DNA of 64,000 bases, taken from assembly GCA_014584575.1 (NCBI GenBank), contig JACTMP010000073.1, positions 124,001 through 188,000 of the forward strand, written 5' to 3'. Numbering within the stretch: position 1 is the stretch's first letter; the number at the start of each line of letters is the position of its first letter. This DNA comes from Chloroflexota bacterium (GTDB taxonomy: Bacteria; Chloroflexota; Anaerolineae; Promineifilales; Promineifilaceae). Below the pieces are notes generated by a model, which had not been told where the DNA came from, searched no databases, and was given only the letters and a program-made list of their open reading frames with translations. Of this stretch, positions 56,439 to 64,000 are shown in pieces. Both the position numbers and the translations under genes were made by a program.

Positions 56439-58853
56439 TTACCCTCCCCCCTTTGTCAAAATCTCATAGTGCAGCAAACCCAGGGCGTCTATACCTACGT
56501 TGCCGATGGTAGGCAGGGAGAGGGCGTAGGTGGGCTGTTGCAAGATGTCCAGCGTGGGCAGTTCGGTGGCCCATAGCTGCTGGTACTGGGCTTGCAGGGC
56601 GGCGCGGGCGATGGGGTCTGTTTCGGCAAGTACGGCCGTGACCATTTCCTCCATTGGCTGGCTTTCATAATTCAGGCAAAAGCTGTTGCTGGTGACAAAA
56701 AATTCCGTCCAGGCCATCACATCCAGGTAATCTACCGGCCGTCCAGGAGAAGGCCAGCCCAACAACGAAACCCCATGCCCACACTCACCCAATTGGGCGC
56801 GAAACTGTTCCCAGGCAGCGCTGCGCAGCGTCACCCTGAAAACATTCGTCTCTTCCAGTTGGCTCTTGAGGGCGTTGGCATAAGCTTCTTCAATGCGGCT
56901 GTAACGGCCGTCGTTCACGTACCACAGTTCAATCTCCAGAGGCGTCGTTTCGTTGTAGCCAGCCTCTAGCAGCAGCGCCCTGGCCCGGCTGAGATCGCGG
57001 GCGGGCAGCACGGCCGTATGCCCCGGCGCCGCATCCGGGATGGGGCTGAGCAGCGGGCTGCGGCTGCCGCCAAACGTCTCCGCCGCCAGCCGCGCCCGAT
57101 CCAGCGAGAGAGCGGCTGCCTGCCGCACCTTCACATTATCCCAGGGCGGCGCTTCTTGGTTAAAGAGCAGGTAGCTCTTAAAATCGGCGGGGCCATTCCA
57201 GGGCAGGAAATCAGGCTGACCATCGCCATTCGCATCTACCGTTTGCAATTCGGTGAAATCGCTGTAGGGCAGGCCGCGCCACACCAGGTCAATAGAGCCA
57301 AATTCGGCCAATGAACGGCGCAATGCGGCGGCGTCATCATAAAAGCGCAGGGTGATATTGGCAAAAGCGGGCGACGGCCGTCCCGGCCATTCCGGGTTGG
57401 CGCGCAGCCGTAATCGTTCACCGGGCGCCCAATCCACAATGGTATAAGGGCCAATGCCGCCGCACGTACTGGTGGGGTCAGCGCCCTCGGCGTAACAATC
57501 ACGGCTGATGGGGAAAAAAGGCGGCGTGGCCAGCAGCGCCGGGAAATGCGAAGCAGGTTCTTGCAGCACAAATTTGACGGTGGCGGCGTCTAACACCTGG
57601 ACGGCGTCAGCATCGGCATAAAAATCGCCATCGCTATCTTTGAGGATGCTGTTGACATTGAAATTGCCCAGGGCGCGGGCGCGATCTACAGCCCATTTCA
57701 CATCATCGGCGGTCAGTTCACGGCCGTCGGCAAAACGTAAATTTCGGCGCAGGGTAACGGTATACTCCAGCCCATCCTCAGAAACGATAGGCATACTTGC
57801 CGCCAGCAGTGGCACCAGTTCATTGTCACTGGTGAAGCGATAAAGACCGCTCATCGTGTTGTTTTTCACTTCCCAGCTAATCAGGTCAGAGGTTGCGGCC
57901 GGGTCCATATCGGTCAGGTTGCCCAGGATGCCAATGAACAGTTCATCGGCCGGCGTGCCTACGCGCGACTCACCCGGTTCCAAGGGGTCTTTGGGAATAA
58001 GCCAGGTGGCAATTTCCCGGTCAATGTCGCCGCGATCCTGGGCGGCGGCAATGGCGGTGTTCAATTTGCTCAACAATGTCTGGTTATTGGCGGCCAGCGC
58101 CAGGCCGTAGGCTTTTTGGGTGATCCAGGCATCGCGGTTATTGCCGTTGCCCCCCACAATTTTGAGCTGTTCGGGGAAGCTGCTGACGTAAAATGTGGCA
58201 ATGGTGCTGTCAACGACAACGGCCGTGACCCCTTCATCAATGAGCGCCTGTAACGCCTGCACACCGTTGGCATAATGATTCACCAGGTCTTGTTCGGCCA
58301 CGCCCATAACATCACGCGCCGTTATTTCACTCTGGCTGCCACCGGCTACGCCCACCAACATGCCCGGCTGCAAATCGCGGTAACTTTGCAACGCCTCATT
58401 ATCCGCCAGCACCACCAACACCTGCCCCACTTCCAGGTAAGGATCGGTGTACACAATGCCGGGCGGCGGCTCGGCGGGAATGGGCAGATTGGCAATGATG
58501 GCGTCGAAGTCACGGCTGCCGCTGCTGGCGATGTTGGCTAACACGCCTTCATACGGGGTGACAATCAATTCGTAATCCAGGTTGGCGTTGGCGGCGATAC
58601 TTTCCAGCACCCGGCTGTCGAAACCATCCACCACGCCGAAAGCGTCAAACACGGTGTAGGGGGGGTGGGGGGCATCGGTGGCCACCACTATGAAGTCTCG
58701 ATCTCGCGGCGGGACGGCCGCCAGGGTGGGTTCGGAAGCGGGTGTGGGGGTTGTGGGGGGCACGGCCGTAGCGGCCACTTCTTCGCCATCACCACAGCCG
58801 GCCAACAACCACATCAACAAAACCGGCCACAATATCCGGTGTAGTTTCTTCAT
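56439..58853 (-). CDS. Lipoprotein with two fused solute-binding domains
   Basis: An 804-residue lipoprotein: signal peptide with lipobox LLAGCG (Cys about 20), a Thr/Pro linker, then an amino-acid-type SBP_bac_3 domain (about 50-290: HPPYTVFDAFGVVDGFDSRV, ATWLIPKDPLEPGES) and a peptide-type SBP_bac_5 domain (about 300-800: NTMSGLYRFTSDNELVPLLA, LRRNLRFADGRELTADDVKW). Normally these are separate proteins of different ABC importers. No permease or ATPase is adjacent. It could bind two ligands or act as a sensor. ATG 58853 has GAAGG seven bases upstream. Confidence 0.9.
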   Translation of the reverse strand: MKKLHRILWPVLLMWLLAGCGDGEEVAATAVPPTTPTPASEPTLAAVPPRDRDFIVVATDAPHPPYTVFDAFGVVDGFDSRVLESIAANANLDYELIVTPYEGVLANIASSGSRDFDAIIANLPIPAEPPPGIVYTDPYLEVGQVLVVLADNEALQSYRDLQPGMLVGVAGGSQSEITARDVMGVAEQDLVNHYANGVQALQALIDEGVTAVVVDSTIATFYVSSFPEQLKIVGGNGNNRDAWITQKAYGLALAANNQTLLSKLNTAIAAAQDRGDIDREIATWLIPKDPLEPGESRVGTPADELFIGILGNLTDMDPAATSDLISWEVKNNTMSGLYRFTSDNELVPLLAASMPIVSEDGLEYTVTLRRNLRFADGRELTADDVKWAVDRARALGNFNVNSILKDSDGDFYADADAVQVLDAATVKFVLQEPASHFPALLATPPFFPISRDCYAEGADPTSTCGGIGPYTIVDWAPGERLRLRANPEWPGRPSPAFANITLRFYDDAAALRRSLAEFGSIDLVWRGLPYSDFTELQTVDANGDGQPDFLPWNGPADFKSYLLFNQEAPPWDNVKVRQAAALSLDRARLAAETFGGSRSPLLSPIPDAAPGHTAVLPARDLSRARALLLEAGYNETTPLEIELWYVNDGRYSRIEEAYANALKSQLEETNVFRVTLRSAAWEQFRAQLGECGHGVSLLGWPSPGRPVDYLDVMAWTEFFVTSNSFCLNYESQPMEEMVTAVLAETDPIARAALQAQYQQLWATELPTLDILQQPTYALSLPTIGNVGIDALGLLHYEILTKGGG

Positions 58854-58880
58854 ACGCAAACCTTCAAATGGTTATTTTGG

Positions 58881-58914
58881 GTATTGGGATATTGGGCAAT
58901 ATCCCAATGCCCCA
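58881..58914. repeat. Short ATTGGGATATTGGG hairpin
   Basis: GTATTGGGATATTGGG is answered by AATATCCCAATGCCCC with almost no loop, in the leader of the double-SBP gene. Confidence 0.8.
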
Positions 58915-58980
58915 TTCCGCTGGCGGAGTATAACAAGGCAGGGGGGGATGGCAAGGCTTCTCATCAAAGGGCAGCAATCG

Positions 58981-61323
58981 TTACCGCGTCACTACCTGAT
59001 CCTTTCTGAGGATGATCACGCCTTCTTTGCCTGGCAACATGATGCGTTGTGTTTGGGCGCCGTGTGTGACGACGGCCGCGCCATCACAGTGATAGCCCGC
59101 CAGCGTCATTTCGGCGAAAAATTCGTTTTGTCTCGTTTTTAGCGTGAGGGTGGCCCCCTCATCCGTTATGGCGACAATTTCCGAGGTCAAGTAATGAATC
59201 AAAACATCTTCTGTAAGCTGCCAATCGAGCGGCAGGATCAGCCCGGCGCGGGCCGGAAGTTGTACCTTGTTTCCGCTAAATAGCTTTTCATTTTGGCAGG
59301 CAATCGTCGTTTCTACCGGGTCGTCCTGGTAGTTGTTGATGAACAGGAAGTTCCCCTTTTGGCCACGACTGAGTCGAACGTCGGCCCATCCTTCAACTGG
59401 CTCATCAAGCTGAAACAGCGGCAGGCAGTCCATTTTCAGGGCCATCTGGTGAACGATGTCTAAATCTTCCAGGGTGTTGGCGGCCAGGGCGGCGGCCAGC
59501 ATCATTACCTGTCCCTGGCCTATTGTTTTGACAAAACCGGCAACCGCGCCATTTTCATCGGCGGCGAAGATTTCATCAAATTCACCGGTATATGTTTCCA
59601 CAAAGGAGACGGGAACGTCCTGGTAGCCAAAGATGCGGAGGCGGCGGGACACAAAAGGTGGGTCGCTTTCCATGTGGGTGATGCCCAGCGCGTCCTGCAA
59701 AATGGTACAGGGCGTGTGGTCGAAATCTGCCACGCAGAGGCGGCCGATCAGAATCAATTTGCCGCCCTGACGCACGTAATCTACCAGCTTTTGCTGCACG
59801 GCCGTCGGGCATTGTTTGTCCATCATCACCCACAGCACCGGCGTCTGGGAAACGTCCAGCGCGCCCCGGCTCAGTTCAATGGCGTTGAACGGGCGGTGGG
59901 TCAGCGCCAGCCCTCTGGCGATCAGGTCAAACAGGATAACCTCGCGCTGGTGGGTGAGGATGTTGGTCGCTTCCTGGGTAGAGGCGTTGTTGACTTCGGT
60001 CATAAAGTGGTCGAGCAGGAAGCCGATGGTGGTAGTGGTGTACGGCCGTGCCCGTACCAAATCTTCCCCATACACCGCCAACACCTGCGACAGCTTTGCA
60101 TAGCGATGGTAATGGCGGCGCAGCGTGCCATCTTTGCGCACCGGGTGGCCCCAGTCGTGCCGTTTGACCGGGCTGAGGAGGGGATCATTTTCGCCGTCGA
60201 AAAAGAGGTAATGGTTAACGGCCCGCATCCCGGTGGAAATACACAAACGGCCGTGCAAATCATACAGCGAACTCTGGCCTGTCCCAAAGTCTAGGTTGCC
60301 GCCCGCCTGGAACTCGATGGAAAAGAGCGCCTGCTCTGGATTGTGCAAGGCTTTGGTCATCTCATTCACCAGTAACAACTGGTGGAAATTACCCTCGCCG
60401 ATGAAGATGGGGTAGACGTCGGTGGCGCTGACCATGCCCTCGATTTCCATGGCGCTGACCAACTGCGACAGGCCAATGGGGAACGTCTTGCCGCCGTTGG
60501 CGAAGCCGTGAATGTTGATGACGGGCAATACGTCCATGCCGTTGGCTCTGGCTTCGGCCCACAGCCAGGCGGCGTATTCGCGCAGATATTCCCGGTAAAA
60601 ATGGCGGTAATCGGCCACCACCTGGGCGGCAGCCGGTTCGGTGGGCTGTTGGATGTGCTGACGCAGGAAGCCGACCAGGTCGTCGGTGGGGTAGCGAGTG
60701 GACAGGTTACGGCCGTGACGCCCCTCCAGATACGCGGCAAAACGAGACAGCGTGTCCGGGTTGGTGTCCAGGATATTCCGCACCCAGGCGATCATGCCCA
60801 TCTCGTTATCTAACTGCACCATGATGATCCGGCCGCCGCGCGTCGCCTGGCGCGGGGCCAGCACGGTAAAAACGGCCCGGTACCACCGGCGCACACAGGC
60901 CAGAAAGTCCGGGTGCAGGTAACTGGCGATATTTTGTGTTTTCTGATCCTGGCTGATAAAGGCCACCTGCGGGTAGTTGTGGAACACCCAGGGGGGGATG
61001 CCTTCGTTGATCGTCTCGGCCATGATGTACGGGCCGGGCCGGGCGATGATCCACAGTCCCATGCCGGCAGCCAGATCGAGGAAACCTGCCAGATTGCGTT
61101 GGGGGTGGCTACGGCCGTCGAAATCCGACACCCCCTCCTCTCCTTGATGCCATAACCAGGGGATGTACGCCGCCACCGCGTTAAACCCGGCAGCCTGCAA
61201 CAATCCCAACCGATGCGCCCATTGATCTGGCGGCGTACGAAAATAATGAAATTCCCCCGCCTGAATGAACTGCGGCTGATCGTTGAGCCAGAATTGGCCG
61301 TTTTGGATGTAGAAGTTGTTCAT
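58981..61323 (-). CDS. GH35-family beta-galactosidase-like hydrolase
   Basis: A 780-residue retaining glycoside hydrolase of the GH35 type. It begins MNNFYIQNGQFWLNDQP, with GEFHYFRTPPDQWAHRL, GLWIIARPGPYIMAE, the acid/base in MVQLDNEMGM (Glu174) and the nucleophile in LFSIEFQAGGN (Glu337). No signal peptide, so it probably acts on imported oligosaccharides. Beta-galactosidase is the usual activity, but the C-terminal half is divergent. Start at ATG 61323. It is in one direction with a glycoamylase-family gene and a LacI regulator. Confidence 0.88.
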   Translation of the reverse strand: MNNFYIQNGQFWLNDQPQFIQAGEFHYFRTPPDQWAHRLGLLQAAGFNAVAAYIPWLWHQGEEGVSDFDGRSHPQRNLAGFLDLAAGMGLWIIARPGPYIMAETINEGIPPWVFHNYPQVAFISQDQKTQNIASYLHPDFLACVRRWYRAVFTVLAPRQATRGGRIIMVQLDNEMGMIAWVRNILDTNPDTLSRFAAYLEGRHGRNLSTRYPTDDLVGFLRQHIQQPTEPAAAQVVADYRHFYREYLREYAAWLWAEARANGMDVLPVINIHGFANGGKTFPIGLSQLVSAMEIEGMVSATDVYPIFIGEGNFHQLLLVNEMTKALHNPEQALFSIEFQAGGNLDFGTGQSSLYDLHGRLCISTGMRAVNHYLFFDGENDPLLSPVKRHDWGHPVRKDGTLRRHYHRYAKLSQVLAVYGEDLVRARPYTTTTIGFLLDHFMTEVNNASTQEATNILTHQREVILFDLIARGLALTHRPFNAIELSRGALDVSQTPVLWVMMDKQCPTAVQQKLVDYVRQGGKLILIGRLCVADFDHTPCTILQDALGITHMESDPPFVSRRLRIFGYQDVPVSFVETYTGEFDEIFAADENGAVAGFVKTIGQGQVMMLAAALAANTLEDLDIVHQMALKMDCLPLFQLDEPVEGWADVRLSRGQKGNFLFINNYQDDPVETTIACQNEKLFSGNKVQLPARAGLILPLDWQLTEDVLIHYLTSEIVAITDEGATLTLKTRQNEFFAEMTLAGYHCDGAAVVTHGAQTQRIMLPGKEGVIILRKDQVVTR

Positions 61324-61330
61324 GGTTATT

Positions 61331-61390
61331 TGACGTGATGCGTGACGTGTGATGCGTGACCGGAAATCCCTCACACGTCACACGTCACGC
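61331..61390. repeat. Hairpin of GCGTGACGTGTGAT arrays
   Basis: GACGTGATGCGTGACGTGTG is answered by TCACACGTCACACGTCACGC. It bridges the GH35 start and the end of the glycoamylase-family gene, whose TGA (61378-61380) is inside the right arm. Confidence 0.9.
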
Positions 61391-62610
61391 CTCGTAAAGC
61401 CCAAAACTCCCAATGCTTTCTGGATGACAGGACTGTTGGTATATGTTTCCCACACCAACCGGCTGAAGTAATTTTCGATCATGATCATCGAACACCCTTT
61501 GTCAATGCCATACAAGGAATGGCTGTACCAGGGCGGCGACACGTCCAGATTATAGGCATCATAAAAGCCATACGGCCCCCAGGTTTGTGGGTGATGCTGA
61601 TAGAGGTACTGCATCATTTCCAGGGTATGTTCGGGCGTGAAGGGCAGCGAAGACAGCGCGCCATAAATGGAGACGGTGCCGTTGGGTTTGGGCGTGTGCA
61701 GGCTGGGTGTGCTGCCGGAGACGTCGTAACCCCAGGGGGCGTCGCCGCAGCTCACGCCCCAGCTTTGGGCATGGTAGGTTTTGAAGCGGTCGGCATGTTC
61801 CAGGCAAAACTGCCGGTTGGCCAGCGTGGCCAGCCGGGTGTTTTCAAACCAGTCTACGCCGTCGGGGTCAAGATAACGGGCGGTATCCAGCCAGGCTTCG
61901 CTGAACTGGTAGGCAAACAGGTTGCCGCCGGGATCGATGATGATGGAGTGGCCGGCAAATTCCCCCCGGTCGCGGGAAAAACCTTGATACAGCCGGCGGG
62001 CGACGGCTGGCTCTATCTGGGCGGCGGCTTGCAAATACATCATCTTTTGTTCGGCGGCCATATGCCACTGGTAGATGAAACCGGGGCTGCCGGTGACGTA
62101 GTCGCCGCCTTCGTCCGGGTTGTAGGCCATGCGAAAGAGGGTTTTGCCCTCTTTTTCAAAGATGATGAAGTGCCAGTCTACTCGTTCGAGCAACTGCCGG
62201 GCTAACTGCTCAATTTGGGCATCACCAAAGTAGGCGGCGGCGGTGATGACCCCGTTCAGGCAGAGGGCGGTATCTATGGTGGAGTATTCGCACTTTTTGA
62301 CCCGCCGGCCGCTGTCCATGTGCAGGTAATGGGCAAAGAAGCCACGATGGTGGGCGGCATGGTGCAAGAGGGTATGCAGCGTTTGGTGGGTGATGGTCAC
62401 GGCCGTGTCCCGTTCCATAAATCCCCTTTCCGCGGCAATCACCCAGGCCGTCAGCGCAAAACCAACCGACGCAATGGAAGCCACCCCGGTATCCTTCGTC
62501 GAATCCACCGTCAGGCCATACCCCCGGCTGCCCGCCTGCAAATTCGTATACTGAAGGAAAAAATCAACCGACCCTTTTAATTCACGCTGCAATAGATCGA
62601 AGTTATCCAT
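61378..62610 (-). CDS. Glycoamylase-family (PF10091/GH144-like) protein
   Basis: A 410-residue alpha/alpha-barrel protein of the glycoamylase family (COG5368), which includes beta-1,2-glucan hydrolases. Landmarks: DSTKDTGVASIASVGFALTA, the acidic LDPDGVDWFENTRLA, WGVSCGDAPWGYDVSG, and GFYDAYNLDVSPPWYS. No signal peptide is visible. Related to the partial gene at 63672, so the locus holds two paralogues. Activity on beta-glucan is inferred from family only. Confidence 0.88.
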   Translation of the reverse strand: MDNFDLLQRELKGSVDFFLQYTNLQAGSRGYGLTVDSTKDTGVASIASVGFALTAWVIAAERGFMERDTAVTITHQTLHTLLHHAAHHRGFFAHYLHMDSGRRVKKCEYSTIDTALCLNGVITAAAYFGDAQIEQLARQLLERVDWHFIIFEKEGKTLFRMAYNPDEGGDYVTGSPGFIYQWHMAAEQKMMYLQAAAQIEPAVARRLYQGFSRDRGEFAGHSIIIDPGGNLFAYQFSEAWLDTARYLDPDGVDWFENTRLATLANRQFCLEHADRFKTYHAQSWGVSCGDAPWGYDVSGSTPSLHTPKPNGTVSIYGALSSLPFTPEHTLEMMQYLYQHHPQTWGPYGFYDAYNLDVSPPWYSHSLYGIDKGCSMIMIENYFSRLVWETYTNSPVIQKALGVLGFTRRDV

Positions 62611-62645
62611 GATTCTTCAGGCGGAGGACAATTTGCTAAATTGTC

Positions 62646-63614
62646 CTACCGCCGGGTAGACGATTCCCGCGGAATCAGTTTGGTAGGGATGCGATGGGGG
62701 CGGAAAGGTTTGCCTTTTTCCAAAAAATCAATGAGTTGGGTTGCGGCGGCCTCACCCCAGGCAATGCGCGACGCGCCAATGGTAGACAGGGTTGGCTGCA
62801 TATAACGGGCGATGAGAATATCGTCAAACCCCACCACGGCCATATCATCGGGTGCTTTCAGGTGATGCTCCTTCATGGCCCGAATGAACCCTATGGCCAT
62901 CTGATCATTGGCGCAAAAGACCGCTTCCGGCAAATCACCGGCTTCGATGATCTCGTTGGCGGCGTCATAACCAGACGACTCCGTAAAATTCCCCTCATAA
63001 CATTGCACGGTCACGTGATGCCGGGCCGCCTCGCTTAAAAAGGCCATCCGTCTTTCCATATTGTCGAAGGAATCGGCCGCGCCGGAAACAAAAAAGATGC
63101 GCCGCGCTCCCTGGCTGTACAAATGATGGAACGCCTCTTTGACGCCATGCTGGTTGTCTACCAGGAGTGGCAGCAAATAATCCGATTCCAGAAAACGGTC
63201 TAGCACCACAATGGGAAACCTGGCGGAGGCGAGTTTCAAGACGGTCTCGTCTTTTATTTTGGAATCGAAGACAACGGCGCCATCTACCTGCCGGTGCGTC
63301 AGAATTTTGCGTTTGGTCCAGCTTTCCGGGCAGACGATCATCTCGTAATCGGTTCTCAGGATGGCGTCGTGGATGCCTTCCAGAATATCCTCATAAAACG
63401 AGCCGCTAAAACGGGTGATAAAGACGCCGATGGTCAGCGTCTTGCGGTTTTTCAGGTTGCGGGCAAAGGCGTTGGGGTGGTAATTGAGTTCTTCAGCCGC
63501 CTGTAAGATGCGCTTGCGCGTATCCTCGCTGATGGTACCGGTGCCGTTGAGCGCGTAGGAAGCGGCCGTGACGCTGACCCTGGCATGTTTGGCTACATCT
63601 TTTATCGTTGTCAT
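62646..63614 (-). CDS. LacI-family transcriptional regulator
   Basis: A 322-residue repressor: N-terminal helix-turn-helix and hinge (TTIKDVAKHARVSVTAASYAL, NYHPNAFARNLKNRKT), then a periplasmic-binding-protein-like sensor (IVVLDRFLESDYLLPLLVD, AVFCANDQMAIGFIRAMKEH, VVGFDDILIARYMQPTLSTI). It probably controls the surrounding glycoside hydrolase genes in answer to a sugar. It lies between the two glycoamylase-family genes. No ACGGCCGT copy was seen from 62.4 kb to the window end. Confidence 0.93.
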   Translation of the reverse strand: MTTIKDVAKHARVSVTAASYALNGTGTISEDTRKRILQAAEELNYHPNAFARNLKNRKTLTIGVFITRFSGSFYEDILEGIHDAILRTDYEMIVCPESWTKRKILTHRQVDGAVVFDSKIKDETVLKLASARFPIVVLDRFLESDYLLPLLVDNQHGVKEAFHHLYSQGARRIFFVSGAADSFDNMERRMAFLSEAARHHVTVQCYEGNFTESSGYDAANEIIEAGDLPEAVFCANDQMAIGFIRAMKEHHLKAPDDMAVVGFDDILIARYMQPTLSTIGASRIAWGEAAATQLIDFLEKGKPFRPHRIPTKLIPRESSTRR

Positions 63615-63628
63615 GGATTCTGTTCAGG

Positions 63629-63662
63629 AGACCTGACAGGTTTCAAAAAACCTGTCAGGTCT
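63629..63662. terminator. Hairpin after the partial glycoamylase-family gene
   Basis: AGACCTGACAGGTTT and AAACCTGTCAGGTCT form a perfect stem of about 14 bp with a short A-rich loop. Same design as 18681 and 30599; no T tract, so its role as a terminator is inferred. Confidence 0.65.
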
Positions 63663-63671
63663 AATCGGTTA

Positions 63672-64000
63672 TTATTTTGAGATTTGCAAACGGCTTAACC
63701 CTTCTAATATCTGTTCATTTTGCATCATAATCTGGTGAACCAGATCGTTTTCGTGGTTTGCCAGCATGAGCAGGGTGATCCCTTTGTCTATGCCGATGAC
63801 GTCGCTGGCAAACCAGTTTTCGCTCAGGTTATAGGCGTCTAAAAAGCCATATTTCCCGTTCAGCCGCTCGATTGTGTAATAGTTCAACATGGCCTGCTCC
63901 GCCTGTTCGGGCAGGAAAATGATAGAGCCGATGGCCCCGGCGGGGGGAATGGTGTCATCCACCACGTGGGCGCGGTTGTCATAGCCGGACGGGGGCGCGC
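63672..64000 (-). CDS. Glycoamylase-family protein, C-terminal part
   Basis: Only the C-terminal 108 codons are in the window; the frame stays open to the right edge (APPSGYDNRAHVVDDTIPPA read by hand). It matches the end of the 61378 protein: GAIGSIIFLPEQAEQAM, KYGFLDAYNLSENWFASDVI and GIDKGITLLMLANHENDLVH. The paralogue lies upstream of the LacI gene on the same strand. Confidence 0.85.
   Translation of the reverse strand, partial: APPSGYDNRAHVVDDTIPPAGAIGSIIFLPEQAEQAMLNYYTIERLNGKYGFLDAYNLSENWFASDVIGIDKGITLLMLANHENDLVHQIMMQNEQILEGLSRLQISK

Noticed and set aside
64..63990. tRNA and rRNA genes
   Set aside because: I looked for T-arm (GTTCGA) and CCA-end patterns and rRNA-like blocks on both strands and found none that fold convincingly.

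Overview
The window reads as a GC-rich chromosomal segment of an uncultured-type Chloroflexota bacterium, probably Anaerolineae-like. This is an inference, not a measured phylogeny. It rests on a mevalonate kinase in a bacterium, a decaprenyl-phosphate phosphoribosyltransferase-like UbiA protein, a MoaD-MoaE fusion, many Ser/Thr phospho-signalling parts, HrcA/CIRCE control of groES-groEL, a T-box in front of an archaeal-type AspRS, and conflict-type effector-associated domains. No rRNA, tRNA, transposase, integrase or CRISPR array was found.

Layout. 1-7 kb: FakA/YloV-like kinase (cut by the window edge), DUF2442/DUF4160 pair, Asp23 protein, mevalonate kinase, UbiA enzyme, two response regulators, GNAT, and a HAM1-type NTPase fused to an effector-associated domain. 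7-24 kb: YihY, two GT-C type membrane proteins, histidine kinase, PsuG, LysM/SH3 protein, RelA/SpoT with a response regulator, then a Ser/Thr signalling block (FHA, J-vWA, PP2C, kinase with an eight-blade propeller). 24-30.6 kb: PIG-L deacetylase, moaC, moaD-moaE fusion, fabF, rnc, RmlD-like reductase, housekeeping sigma factor. 30.6-35.7 kb: an accessory island of four consecutive two-gene modules, each a proven or likely nuclease plus a small partner (Phd/PIN, PD-(D/E)xK/small, XisH/XisI, Phd/PIN again). Each module is followed directly by the same ~52-bp repeat, and an AT-rich effector-associated-domain gene on the opposite strand comes next. 36-49 kb: ABC-F, CoaE-GNAT fusion, M50 protease, RRM protein, SpoIIE-like phosphatase, Uma2 nuclease, TPR proteins, groES-groEL. 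48-58.9 kb: two GT2 enzymes, AspRS, SOD, seven-iron-type ferredoxin, aspartase/fumarase, JAMM protein, PlsY, a double solute-binding lipoprotein. 58.9-64 kb: a LacI-controlled sugar locus with a GH35 enzyme and two glycoamylase-family proteins.

Two genome-scale patterns run through everything. (1) The palindrome ACGGCCGT occurs about 120 times by my hand count, where one or two would be expected by chance; it is a HIP-like highly iterated palindrome and it leaves TAV, (N/D/Y/H)GR and RP peptides in proteins. (2) At least eighteen sites, nearly all intergenic, carry hairpins built from 7-8 bp tandem units followed by the inverted units. Unit sequence differs from site to site, but architecture and position (touching stop or start codons) are the same. 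One copy sits in frame inside the FakA-like gene.

The strongest candidates for something undescribed are the nuclease-module array with its post-stop repeats at 30.6-34.75 kb, and the HAM1-effector-associated-domain fusion at 6.2-7.0 kb, which has a changed catalytic residue.
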